Assembly (NCBI GenBank): GCA_009781575.1
Contig: WQXW01000061.1
Span: 1 to 8,381 of the forward strand
DNA: 8,381 nt
Direction of reading: 5' to 3'
Origin: Solirubrobacterales bacterium
GTDB taxonomy: Bacteria > Actinomycetota > Thermoleophilia > Solirubrobacterales > Solirubrobacteraceae
Part shown: positions 1 to 7,086 of the stretch, piece after piece
Position numbering within the stretch: position 1 is the first letter of the stretch
How the letters are laid out: the number at the start of each line of letters is the position of its first letter
The notes under the pieces: model-generated
The model's database searches: none
Seen by the model: the letters and a program-made list of their open reading frames with translations, nothing else
What the model was told of the DNA's origin: nothing
Translations under genes and position numbers: made by a program

Positions 1-426
1 CCCCACGTTGGCCTTGCCCGGCGAGAGGATCCCGGGGCAGTTGGGGCCGATCAGGCGGACCCGCTGCCCGCCCGCCCCGTGGTCGCGCCGCAGCGTGTTG
101 TAGACCCGCAGCTCGTCGTGCGCGGGTATGCCCTCCGTGATCGCCACGATCAGCTCCACGCCCGCCGCGGCGGCCTCGAGGATCGAGTCCGCCGCAAACC
201 GCGGCGGCACGAAGATCATCGCGGTGTTGGGCTGGGTCTCGGAGACGGCATCTGCCCAGCTGTCGAACACCGGGATCCCCTCGACCTCCTGGCCGCCCTT
301 GCCGGGGGTGACCCCGCTCACCACGTTGGTGCCGTAGCGGCGGTTGTTGAGCGTGTGGAAGGAGCCCTCGCGGCCGGTGATGCCGGCGACCGCCAGCCGC
401 GTGCGCTCGTCGATCAGAATCGCCAT
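1..426 (-). CDS. sucD: Succinyl-CoA synthetase alpha subunit, N-terminal part (runs off left edge)
   Basis: This subunit works with SucC in the cytoplasm to interconvert succinyl-CoA and succinate with NDP phosphorylation in the TCA cycle. Only the first 142 codons are present. Seen: a CoA-binding Rossmann start with [11 protein letters not shown] at residues 15-25, SGVTPGKGG at 37-45, ITEGIP at 97-101 and the hallmark GPNCPGI at 127-133. The phosphohistidine that carries the phosphoryl group lies in the second half, outside the window. The ATG at 426-424 is chosen because it places the canonical N-terminus correctly. It lacks a clear Shine-Dalgarno sequence and overlaps, as TGATG, the stop of a possible mini-ORF filling the sucC-sucD gap. 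Compared with E. coli SucD as I remember it, the segment between ITEGIP and GPNCPG is about six residues longer (around GAGGQR, residues 117-122). Family assignment is secure. Confidence 0.96.
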   Translation of the reverse strand, partial: MAILIDERTRLAVAGITGREGSFHTLNNRRYGTNVVSGVTPGKGGQEVEGIPVFDSWADAVSETQPNTAMIFVPPRFAADSILEAAAAGVELIVAITEGIPAHDELRVYNTLRRDHGAGGQRVRLIGPNCPGILSPGKANVG

Positions 427-500
427 CAGGCGCCGACCGTCCCGCCCGCCATCGGGCCGCGCCCTGCGATCAGGCGGCGCGCCGCCATCAGGCGCCGACC
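421..500. repeat. Duplicated sucC-stop/sucD-start junction, 18-bp direct repeat with degenerate copies between
   Basis: The 18-mer CGCCATCAGGCGCCGACC (plus strand) occurs identically at 421-438 and 483-500. One copy spans the end of sucC with its stop, the other the start of sucD. Between them lie two degenerate copies, around 466-480 (GCGATCAGGCGGCGC) and 448-463 (GCCATCGGGCCGCGCC). The ATC cores are 18 bp apart for three steps along the strand, then 26 bp. Simplest reading: sucC and sucD once overlapped directly as TGATG and the junction was tandemly duplicated. Confidence 0.8.
426..488 (-). CDS. Possible 20-codon mini-ORF coupling sucC to sucD
   Basis: The whole spacer between sucC and sucD is one open frame. 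Its ATG overlaps the sucC stop (TGATG) and its TGA overlaps the sucD start (TGATG again). The peptide would begin [11 protein letters not shown] and end GGTVGA; it has no recognisable domain or signal. Its last four residues VGA-stop copy the end of SucC (KVGA-stop), because an 18-bp sequence at the sucC end is repeated exactly at the sucD start. Nineteen of 20 codons end in G or C. It may only be a by-product of duplicating the stop/start junction, serving to hand ribosomes on to sucD. Open frames of this length are common by chance in such GC-rich DNA, so translation is inference only. Confidence 0.28.
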   Translation of the reverse strand: MAARRLIAGRGPMAGGTVGA

Positions 501-1651
501 TTCTCGGGGCGGGTGACCGCCAGCTGCACGACCATCGCGGCGGCCTCGTTCATAGTGGCGGCGGTGTGCACGTTGGGGAGGTTGGCCTCCGCCAGCAGGC
601 GCCGCCCCTCCTGGTCGTTGGTGCCGTCGAGGCGCACGACAAACGGGACCTGGGGGCGCACCTCCTCGAACGCGGCGATCAGGCCGCGCGCGACCTCATC
701 GCAGCGGGTGATCCCGCCGAAGATGTTGAACAGCACCGCGCGCACCGCGTGGTTGGCGAGGATCAACCGCACCGCCTGCTTGATCTTGGCGGCGTCCGAG
801 CCGCCGCCGGCGTCGAGGAAGTTGGCGGGTCGCCCGCCCGCCTGGGCGACCACGTCGAGCGTGGACATCACCAGGCCGGCGCCGTTGCCGAGGATGCCGA
901 TGTCGCCGTCCAGCTTGACGTACTGCACGCCCTGCTCGGCGGCCTCGCGCTCGATCGGATCCTCGTTCTCGCGATCCGAGAGGCCCTGGTTCTCGGGGTG
1001 GCGGTAGAGCGCGTTGCCGTCGAGCGTGACCTTGGCGTCCAGCGCCTTCACCTCGCGCGCGGGCGTCACGATCAGGGGGTTGATCTCGGCGAGCGTGGCG
1101 TCCTCCGCGCGCCAGGTCTCATAGAGCGCCACCAGCGCGTCGGCTACGCCGTCGCGCACGTCCTCCTCGGCGCCGCCCTCGGCGGCGATCTCGAGCGCGT
1201 CCTCGCGGCGCAACCCGTCGAGCGCGTCCACGCGGCGGCGCACGAGCTTCTCGGGGCGCTCGCGCGCGACCTCCTCGATCTCGACGCCGCCCTCCACGGA
1301 GAACATCACCAGGGGCGCCTTGGCCGAGCGGTCCAGCACCACCGACGCGTAGTACTCGGAGGCGATGTCGGAGGCGTGCTCGATCCACAGCGTGCGCACG
1401 GTGTGGCCGCGGATGTCCATGCCCAGGATGCGGCCCGCGTGCTCGCGCAGCTCGGCCTCGTCGGCGGCGAGCTTGACCCCGCCGGCCTTGCCGCGACCGC
1501 CGATCAGCACCTGGGCCTTGACCACCACCGGGTAGCCCACCTCGTGGGCCGCATGCGCGGCGTCCTCCACCGTGACCACCGCCCTGCCGGGCGACACGTG
1601 CAGGCCGTGGCGGGCGAAGAGCTGCTTGCCTTGGTACTCGAGCAGGTCCAT
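488..1651 (-). CDS. sucC: Succinyl-CoA synthetase (ADP/GDP-forming) beta subunit
   Basis: This is the nucleotide-binding, ATP-grasp subunit of succinyl-CoA synthetase, partner of SucD. It is complete at 387 residues, close to the 388 of E. coli SucC. Seen: the canonical start [16 protein letters not shown], an ATP-grasp domain with GGRGKAGG at residues 51-58, [23 protein letters not shown], and the C-terminal ligase domain with [27 protein letters not shown] and [10 protein letters not shown]. The start is fixed by homology: the N-terminus begins exactly where the family does. No Shine-Dalgarno is visible upstream; a -10-like TAGAGT at 1664-1669 lies 12 nt from the ATG, so the message could be nearly leaderless. 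It is the first gene of the sucCD pair, divergent from the HAD gene. Whether it uses ADP or GDP cannot be told here. Confidence 0.98.
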   Translation of the reverse strand: MDLLEYQGKQLFARHGLHVSPGRAVVTVEDAAHAAHEVGYPVVVKAQVLIGGRGKAGGVKLAADEAELREHAGRILGMDIRGHTVRTLWIEHASDIASEYYASVVLDRSAKAPLVMFSVEGGVEIEEVARERPEKLVRRRVDALDGLRREDALEIAAEGGAEEDVRDGVADALVALYETWRAEDATLAEINPLIVTPAREVKALDAKVTLDGNALYRHPENQGLSDRENEDPIEREAAEQGVQYVKLDGDIGILGNGAGLVMSTLDVVAQAGGRPANFLDAGGGSDAAKIKQAVRLILANHAVRAVLFNIFGGITRCDEVARGLIAAFEEVRPQVPFVVRLDGTNDQEGRRLLAEANLPNVHTAATMNEAAAMVVQLAVTRPEKVGA

Positions 1652-1663
1652 TGCCGGCGCGGG

Positions 1664-1669
1664 ACTCTA
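1664..1669 (-). promoter_or_regulatory. Possible -10 box for sucC (TAGAGT)
   Basis: On the minus strand TAGAGT lies 12 nt upstream of the sucC ATG. A start site about 7 nt downstream would leave a 5' leader of only about six bases, fitting the absence of a Shine-Dalgarno. No convincing -35 box is seen at 17-18 bp spacing. Weak, position-based call. Confidence 0.25.
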
Positions 1670-1713
1670 GCCGACCGGCGCTCCCGTCGGAGCGAACGCC
1701 CGCCCCGGCAGGG

Positions 1714-1719
1714 CATAAT
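1714..1719 (+). promoter_or_regulatory. Possible -10 box for the HAD gene (CATAAT)
   Basis: CATAAT matches five of six bases of TATAAT and stands out in GC-rich DNA. It lies 10 nt before the ATG at 1730, so transcription could start about four bases before that codon (near-leaderless). It overlaps the alternative ATG at 1718, which would then not be transcribed. No clear -35 box is seen. The divergent spacer between sucC and this gene is only about 78 bp, so both promoters must lie here or in the coding regions. Confidence 0.3.
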
Positions 1720-1729
1720 GCAGCGCCGC

Positions 1730-2413
1730 ATGGCGATCCCCAAGAACATCTCCTTCGTGACCTTCGACGTGTACGGCACGCTGATCGACTGGGAGAGCGG
1801 CATCTACGACGCCTTCACCAAGGAGGCCGAGCGCGACGACTTCCCGATGGTCCCGCGCGAGCAGCTGATCGCCCTCTTCCACGAGGTCTCGCGCGAGGTG
1901 GAGGCGGGTTCCTACGAGCTCTACGCCGAGGTCCTGCGGCGCACCGCGATCGAGATCGCCAAGCGCATCGAGTGGCCGATGGAACCGGCGCGCTCCCGTT
2001 TCCTGCCCGACTCGGTGGAGCGCTGGATGCCGTTCAGGGAAACGCCGCCCGCGCTCCAGAGGCTCTCCAAGAAGTACAAGCTGGGGCTGATCGCCAACAT
2101 CGACGACAAGCTGCTCGGCCAGACGCGCCGCCACATCAAGACCGACTTCGACCTCGTGGTGACCGCCCAGCAGGTGCGCTCCTACAAGCCCGACCCCGCC
2201 CACTTCACCGAGTTCGCGCGGAGGATCGGCGGCAAGAAGGGGTGGGTGCACGTGGCCTCGAGCCACCATCACGACGTGGCGCCGTGCGTCAAGCAGCGCG
2301 TGCCGGTGATCTGGGTCAACCGCTCCAAGGAGACGCTGGAGTCCTCCCAGAAGAAGCCCACCGCGGAGGTGCCCAACCTGCGCGAGGCCGCCAAGCTGCT
2401 GGACGAGAGCTGA
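1730..2413 (+). CDS. HAD-superfamily hydrolase, 2-haloacid dehalogenase-like
   Basis: A complete 227-residue cytoplasmic HAD hydrolase, the usual size for 2-haloacid dehalogenase-type proteins. Seen: motif I FDVYGTLID with nucleophile Asp13 and the DxYGT pattern of the haloacid dehalogenase branch, a helical cap around 25-105, motif III Lys153 in YKPDPAHF, and motif IV in VHVASSHHHDVAP with Asp182. Motif II reads LIANID, with Ala122 where family members usually have Ser or Thr (SNID), so catalysis could be altered. Many proteins of this subgroup are phosphatases or of unknown substrate, so dehalogenation is not established. Start: the ATG at 1730 gives MAIPKNISFVTFD; an in-frame ATG at 1718 adds four residues (MQRR) and has a weak AGGG four bases ahead. 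It stands alone on the plus strand, divergent from sucC and convergent with the carboxylase, with a terminator at 2546-2580. Confidence 0.9.
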   Translation: MAIPKNISFVTFDVYGTLIDWESGIYDAFTKEAERDDFPMVPREQLIALFHEVSREVEAGSYELYAEVLRRTAIEIAKRIEWPMEPARSRFLPDSVERWMPFRETPPALQRLSKKYKLGLIANIDDKLLGQTRRHIKTDFDLVVTAQQVRSYKPDPAHFTEFARRIGGKKGWVHVASSHHHDVAPCVKQRVPVIWVNRSKETLESSQKKPTAEVPNLREAAKLLDES

Positions 2414-2445
2414 CGACCCGCCGCGCGTGCGCGGGGCGGTCGAAC

Positions 2446-2468
2446 GCGAGCGCCGAATGCGAGCGCCG
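2446..2468. repeat. Short direct repeat after the HAD gene
   Basis: GCGAGCGCCG occurs at 2446-2455 and 2459-2468, a 13-bp period with nearly two copies, about 30 bp past the HAD stop codon. The surrounding 2414-2530 is GC-rich, with CGGCGG-type simple sequence, and holds no supported gene. It probably forms the 3' untranslated region of the HAD message. Confidence 0.5.
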
Positions 2469-2545
2469 GTGCCAGCGCTGCGCCGGCGGCCTCGGCGGCT
2501 CCGGCGGTGCGGGGGTCGAGCTCCGTCCGTTGCGTTTTTTGTTTT

Positions 2546-2580
2546 GAGGATTGGTTCCGCGCGGAACGAATCCTCTTTTT
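2546..2580 (+). terminator. Intrinsic terminator downstream of the HAD gene
   Basis: GAGGATT (2546-2552) pairs with AATCCTC (2569-2575). After one G-G mismatch, GTTCC (2554-2558) pairs with GGAAC (2563-2567), leaving a GCGC loop. Five T residues follow at 2576-2580. The orientation fits termination of plus-strand transcription from the HAD gene. On the minus strand the hairpin is followed by A-rich sequence, so it is not an intrinsic terminator for the opposing operon. Another T-rich run (2535-2545) precedes the hairpin, making this a conspicuous AT-rich island. Confidence 0.8.
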
Positions 2581-2619
2581 GAATCCCCCAACGGCGCCTC
2601 GGACAGCAGTGTTCAAGGA

Positions 2620-2787
2620 TCAGTTGTCTGGGGACTCCGCCGATCGCTGCTCGACCGGCACCGCCACCACCCGGAGATCGTCGATCCCGTCGAAATCGAC
2701 CGGATTGCAGGTGTAGACCGGGAGATCGTTCGCCACGGCCGTCGCCGCGATCATCGCGTCGTAGACGCGCGCGCTCGGCTTTCGGCC
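2620..2787 (-). pseudogene. C-terminal remnant of a VapC-like PIN-domain toxin
   Basis: The minus-strand frame ending at the TGA at 2622-2620 reads GRKPSARVYDAMIAATAVAN, then DLPVYTCNPVDFDGIDDL and RVVAVP. This is the typical C-terminal third of a VapC-type PIN ribonuclease (compare the family pattern D-x-x-IAATA-x-A-x-x-LPxYTxNPxDF). The C-terminal acidic residues (Asp of YDAMIAA and of NPVDF) remain. The N-terminal half with the first catalytic Asp (usually in a DTS-like motif) is absent: the homology begins about 25 nt after the carboxylase stop, and upstream sequence in this frame is unrelated. No start codon lies in a sensible place and no VapB antitoxin is seen. Read as a decayed or truncated toxin gene, cut when the carboxylase end became joined to it. 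A frameshifted or chimeric short ORF is possible but less likely. Confidence 0.72.
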
Positions 2788-2812
2788 GGCGCGCCGCCCG
2801 CGCGAGCGGCGC

Positions 2813-4663
<1,851 letters not shown>

Positions 4664-4672
4664 GGGCGCGCA

Positions 4673-4701
4673 AGCTTAGTCAACCGGCCGCCGCCGGTCA
4701 G
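4673..4701 (-). promoter_or_regulatory. Possible promoter for the carboxylase gene
   Basis: On the minus strand CTGACC (4701-4696) and TAAGCT (4678-4673) are separated by exactly 17 bp and lie just before the ATG at 4663, predicting a start site about three bases from the ATG. The lack of a Shine-Dalgarno agrees with a leaderless message. The -35-like hexamer is part of the tandem repeat array at 4686-4759, so its sequence may simply reflect the repeat. Matches to consensus are modest. Confidence 0.3.
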
Positions 4702-4759
4702 CGGGCCGCCGCCGGTCAGCGGGCCGCCGCGGGGTCAGCGGGCCGCCGCGGGGTCAGCG
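4686..4759. repeat. Four-unit tandem array built on the cysN stop codon
   Basis: Plus-strand units GGCCGCCGCCGGTCAGCG (18 bp) at 4686-4703 and 4704-4721 are followed by GGCCGCCGCGGGGTCAGCG (19 bp) at 4722-4740 and 4741-4759. The last unit contains the real end of cysN (Arg codon plus TGA on the minus strand), so CGCTGACC occurs four times. The array nearly fills the 90-bp cysN-carboxylase spacer. The two subtypes, each doubled and identical within a pair, point to recent stepwise duplication. Each unit also carries a CTGACC that could act as a -35 element. Confidence 0.9.
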
Positions 4760-6034
4760 GCTGATCATCCCCGCGCCCACCGTGCCGTTGGTGGCGGGGT
4801 CGATCAGGATGAAGCTGCCGGTGCGGCGGTTTCGCTCGTAGGGGTCGAACGCCAGCGGGGCGCTGGTGCGCAGCCGCACGCGGCCGATGTCGTTCAACGC
4901 GAGCTGGGGGGGCGCGGGGTTGCGCTCGAGCGTGTGCACGTCCACCACGTCGAGCAGCCGATCGACGACCGCGCCGGCCACGCGGGTGGTGTGCTTGAGC
5001 TCGTACCGCGCGCCGGCGCGCAGCGGCTGGTCGGTGAACCAGCACACGTCGGCCTCGATCTCGCGCGCCACCTGTGGGGGCTGATCGGCGATCGCCAGCA
5101 TGTCGCCACGGGATATGTCGAGCTCGTCGTCGAGCCGCACGGCGATCGAGAGGGGCGCCAGCGCCTCCGGGATCTCCTCGCCGAAGGTGTCGATCGCGGC
5201 CACGCGCGTGGGGCGGCCGCCGGGCAGCACCACCACGGGATCGCCGGGGCGCAGCGCGCCGCTGGCCAGCTGGCCGGCGTAGGCGCGGTAGTCGGAGCCG
5301 CCCAGCTCGCCGGAGGGGCGGATCACCCACTGCACCGGCAGTCGCGCGGGCACGTCGTAGGGATGGTCGTAGGCGACCTCGACCTGCTCCAGCAGCTCCA
5401 GCAGCGTGGGGCCGTCGTACCAGTCCATGCGCTCCGAGCGCGCGACCACGTTGTCGCCGTCGAGCGCGGAGATCGGGATGTACACAACACCCGGGCGGCC
5501 GCGCAGCTTGGCGGCGAAGCGCTCGAACTCCTCGACGATCTCCCCGAAACGCTCGCGCGAGCAGTCGACGAGGTCCATCTTGTTGACCGCCACCACGAGG
5601 TGGGGGATGCCGAGCAGCGCGGAGATGAAGGCGTGGCGCTTGGATTGCTCGAGCAATCCGTGGCGCACATCCAGCAGGATCACCGCGAGATCGGCGGTGG
5701 AGGCGCCGGTGACCATGTTGCGCGTGTACTGCTGGTGGCCGGGGCAGTCGGCGATGATGAAACGCCGCCCCCCGCCGTCGTCGGTGGGCGGCGTAGCGAA
5801 GTAGCGGTAGGCCACATCGATCGTGATCCCCTGCTCGCGCTCCGCGCGCAACCCGTCGGTGAGCAGCGCGAGGTCGAGCGCGCCGTCGCCGCCCCGCCGG
5901 CGGCTGGCCTCGGCGACGTGGGCCAGCTGGTCGTCGAACACCTGCTGGGTGTCGTACAGCAGCCGCCCGATGAGCGTGCTCTTGCCGTCGTCCACCGATC
6001 CCGCGGTGGTGAAGCGCAGCAGATCGAGAGTCAT
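4754..6034 (-). CDS. cysN: Sulfate adenylyltransferase (ATP sulfurylase) subunit 1, GTPase
   Basis: This is the regulatory GTPase of heterodimeric ATP sulfurylase: GTP hydrolysis drives formation of adenosine 5'-phosphosulfate (APS) from sulfate and ATP by CysD. It has 426 residues with no C-terminal APS-kinase (CysC) fusion. Seen: EF-Tu-like G domain with G1 GSVDDGKS at 12-19, G2 GITIDVAYRYF at 69-79, G3 DCPGH at 96-100, G4 NKMD at 151-154 and G5 SAL at 189-191, then beta-barrel domains ending FILIDPATNGTVGAGMISR. A small insert (TPPTDDGGG, 81-89) sits between G2 and G3. The start MTLDLLRFTTAGSVDDGKS is the usual N-terminus. No Shine-Dalgarno is seen; the ATG overlaps, as ATGA, the stop of a possible mini-ORF that begins on the cysD stop. 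Part of the sulfite reductase-cysH-cysD-cysN run. Confidence 0.97.
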   Translation of the reverse strand: MTLDLLRFTTAGSVDDGKSTLIGRLLYDTQQVFDDQLAHVAEASRRRGGDGALDLALLTDGLRAEREQGITIDVAYRYFATPPTDDGGGRRFIIADCPGHQQYTRNMVTGASTADLAVILLDVRHGLLEQSKRHAFISALLGIPHLVVAVNKMDLVDCSRERFGEIVEEFERFAAKLRGRPGVVYIPISALDGDNVVARSERMDWYDGPTLLELLEQVEVAYDHPYDVPARLPVQWVIRPSGELGGSDYRAYAGQLASGALRPGDPVVVLPGGRPTRVAAIDTFGEEIPEALAPLSIAVRLDDELDISRGDMLAIADQPPQVAREIEADVCWFTDQPLRAGARYELKHTTRVAGAVVDRLLDVVDVHTLERNPAPPQLALNDIGRVRLRTSAPLAFDPYERNRRTGSFILIDPATNGTVGAGMISR

Positions 6035-6141
6035 CGGTCGGACGCGGTCCCGGTGGACGCGTTTCCGTCGGACCCGGTCCCGGTGGATGCCGCGCGGTGG
6101 ACGCGGCCGACGAGCTCGGAGTGTGCGCTGGCGGGCGCCAT
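6031..6141 (-). CDS. Possible 36-codon mini-ORF between cysD and cysN
   Basis: The cysD-cysN spacer is an open frame from an ATG on the cysD stop (TGATG, ATG at 6141-6139) to a TGA at 6033-6031 that overlaps the cysN start (ATGA). The peptide begins MAPASAHSELVGRVHRA and ends in two Ser/Thr/Gly/Asp-rich repeats (STGTGSDGNA, STGTASDR) coded by a 30-bp in-frame repeat. By hand count 32 of 36 codons end in G or C, against about 24 at first and 26 at second positions, which is the bias of real genes in such DNA. No domain, signal peptide or membrane segment is seen. It may act mainly as a ribosome relay from cysD to cysN, which has no Shine-Dalgarno. Chance openness is the main alternative. Confidence 0.33.
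   Translation of the reverse strand: MAPASAHSELVGRVHRAASTGTGSDGNASTGTASDR
6037..6104. repeat. 30-bp-period repeat in the cysD-cysN spacer
   Basis: Two 24-bp units with two differences lie at 6037-6060 and 6067-6090, 30 bp apart. Both begin GTCGGAC and contain CGGTCCCGGTGGA; a partial third copy (GGTGGACGC) is at 6096-6104. The repeat lies immediately upstream of the cysN start codon. Its period of ten codons keeps the frame of the mini-ORF that spans the spacer. Confidence 0.85.
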
Positions 6142-7058
6142 CAGAAGTAGCCCGCCTTCTTGCGGTCCTCCATGGCGGCCTCGGAGACGCGATCGTCGGC
6201 GCGTGTCTCGCCGCGCTCGGTGATCGTGGTGGCGGCGATCTCGGCGACCACCTCCTCGAGGGTGGTGGCGCGCGAGCGCACGCCCCCGGTGCAGCTCATG
6301 TCGCCGACCGTGCGGTAGCGCACCGTCTCGGCAAACACGCGCTCGCCGTCGATCAGCTGGGCGCCGTCGCGCCAGGCGTACAGCATGCCGTCCCGTTCGA
6401 ACACCTCGCGCTCGTGCGCGTAGTAGATCGACGGCACCTCGAGGCGCTCCTGGGCGATGTACTCCCACACGTCCAGCTCGGTCCAGTTGGAGAGGGGGAA
6501 CACGCGCACGTGCTCGCCCCGGCGGATGCGCCCGTTGTAGAGATTCCACAGCTCCGGGCGCTGGCTCTTGGGATCCCACTGGCCGAAGTCGTCGCGAAAC
6601 GACATCACCCGCTCCTTGGCGCGCGCGCGCTCCTCGTCGCGCCGCGCGCCGCCGAACGCGGCGTCGAAGCCGTGCGCGGCGATCGCGTCCAGCAGTGTCA
6701 CCGTTTGCAGGCGGTTGCGCGACGCGCGCGGCCCGCTCTCCTCCACCACGCGCCCGGTGTCGATCGACTCCTGGACCGAGGCCACCAGCAGGCGCTCGCC
6801 CAGCTCCCCCACACGCCGGTCGCGGAACTCGATCACCTCCGGGAAGTTGTGGCCGGTGTCCACGTGCATGAGCGGGAACGGGAACGGCGCCGGGCGGAAC
6901 GCCTTCTCGGCCAACCGCAACAGCACGATCGAGTCCTTGCCGCCGCTGAACAGCAGCACCGGCCGCTCCAGTTCGGCGGCCACCTCGCGCATCACGTGGA
7001 TCGCCTCCGACTCCAGCGCCTGCAGGTGGGTGAGCTGTGGGCCCGCGGTTACGCTCAT
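6141..7058 (-). CDS. cysD: Sulfate adenylyltransferase (ATP sulfurylase) subunit 2, catalytic
   Basis: Catalytic subunit of ATP sulfurylase, which adenylates sulfate to APS in the cytoplasm together with CysN. It has 305 residues (E. coli CysD has 302). Seen: the ATP-pyrophosphatase loop SGGKDS at 38-43, then HVDTGHNFPEVIEFRD, GGARRDEERARAKER, FPLSNWTELDVWEYI, the YRTVGDMSCTG segment, and the typical C-terminal RKKAGYF. The start MSVTAGPQLTHLQALESEAIHVMREV is supported by an AGAGG Shine-Dalgarno seven bases upstream (7066-7070). The gap to cysH is 28 bp. The stop TGA overlaps the ATG of the mini-ORF leading to cysN. All expected motifs are present, so it should be active. Confidence 0.98.
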   Translation of the reverse strand: MSVTAGPQLTHLQALESEAIHVMREVAAELERPVLLFSGGKDSIVLLRLAEKAFRPAPFPFPLMHVDTGHNFPEVIEFRDRRVGELGERLLVASVQESIDTGRVVEESGPRASRNRLQTVTLLDAIAAHGFDAAFGGARRDEERARAKERVMSFRDDFGQWDPKSQRPELWNLYNGRIRRGEHVRVFPLSNWTELDVWEYIAQERLEVPSIYYAHEREVFERDGMLYAWRDGAQLIDGERVFAETVRYRTVGDMSCTGGVRSRATTLEEVVAEIAATTITERGETRADDRVSEAAMEDRKKAGYF

Positions 7059-7065
7059 GTTCGCG

Positions 7066-7071
7066 CCTCTA
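7066..7071 (-). promoter_or_regulatory. Ribosome binding site of cysD (TAGAGG)
   Basis: Minus-strand TAGAGG ends seven bases before the cysD ATG, a normal Shine-Dalgarno spacing, and fixes that start. It is the clearest Shine-Dalgarno in the window: sucD, cysN and cysH, which follow repeat-filled spacers, and sucC and the carboxylase, show none. Confidence 0.65.
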
Positions 7072-7086
7072 CCGATAGCACGGCGG

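Noticed and set aside
344..1729. Long plus-strand open frame running into the HAD gene from far upstream
   Set aside because: It is antisense to sucC, and its translation is low-complexity Arg/Ala/His/Val sequence. Only the part from 1718 or 1730 onward matches a protein family.
2546..2580. Bidirectional terminator serving the sulfur/carboxylase run too
   Set aside because: On the minus strand the hairpin is followed by A residues, not T residues, so only plus-strand termination is supported.
4678..4683. TTGACT as a -35 box
   Set aside because: It lies only about 15 bp from the carboxylase ATG, leaving no room for a -10 box and start site.
4686..4759. CRISPR-like array
   Set aside because: Units are directly abutting tandem repeats of 18-19 bp without spacers, and no cas gene is nearby.
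7055..7080. Possible GTG mini-ORF ending on the cysD start
   Set aside because: Only about eight codons, not beginning on the cysH stop, and cysD has its own good Shine-Dalgarno, so no relay is needed.
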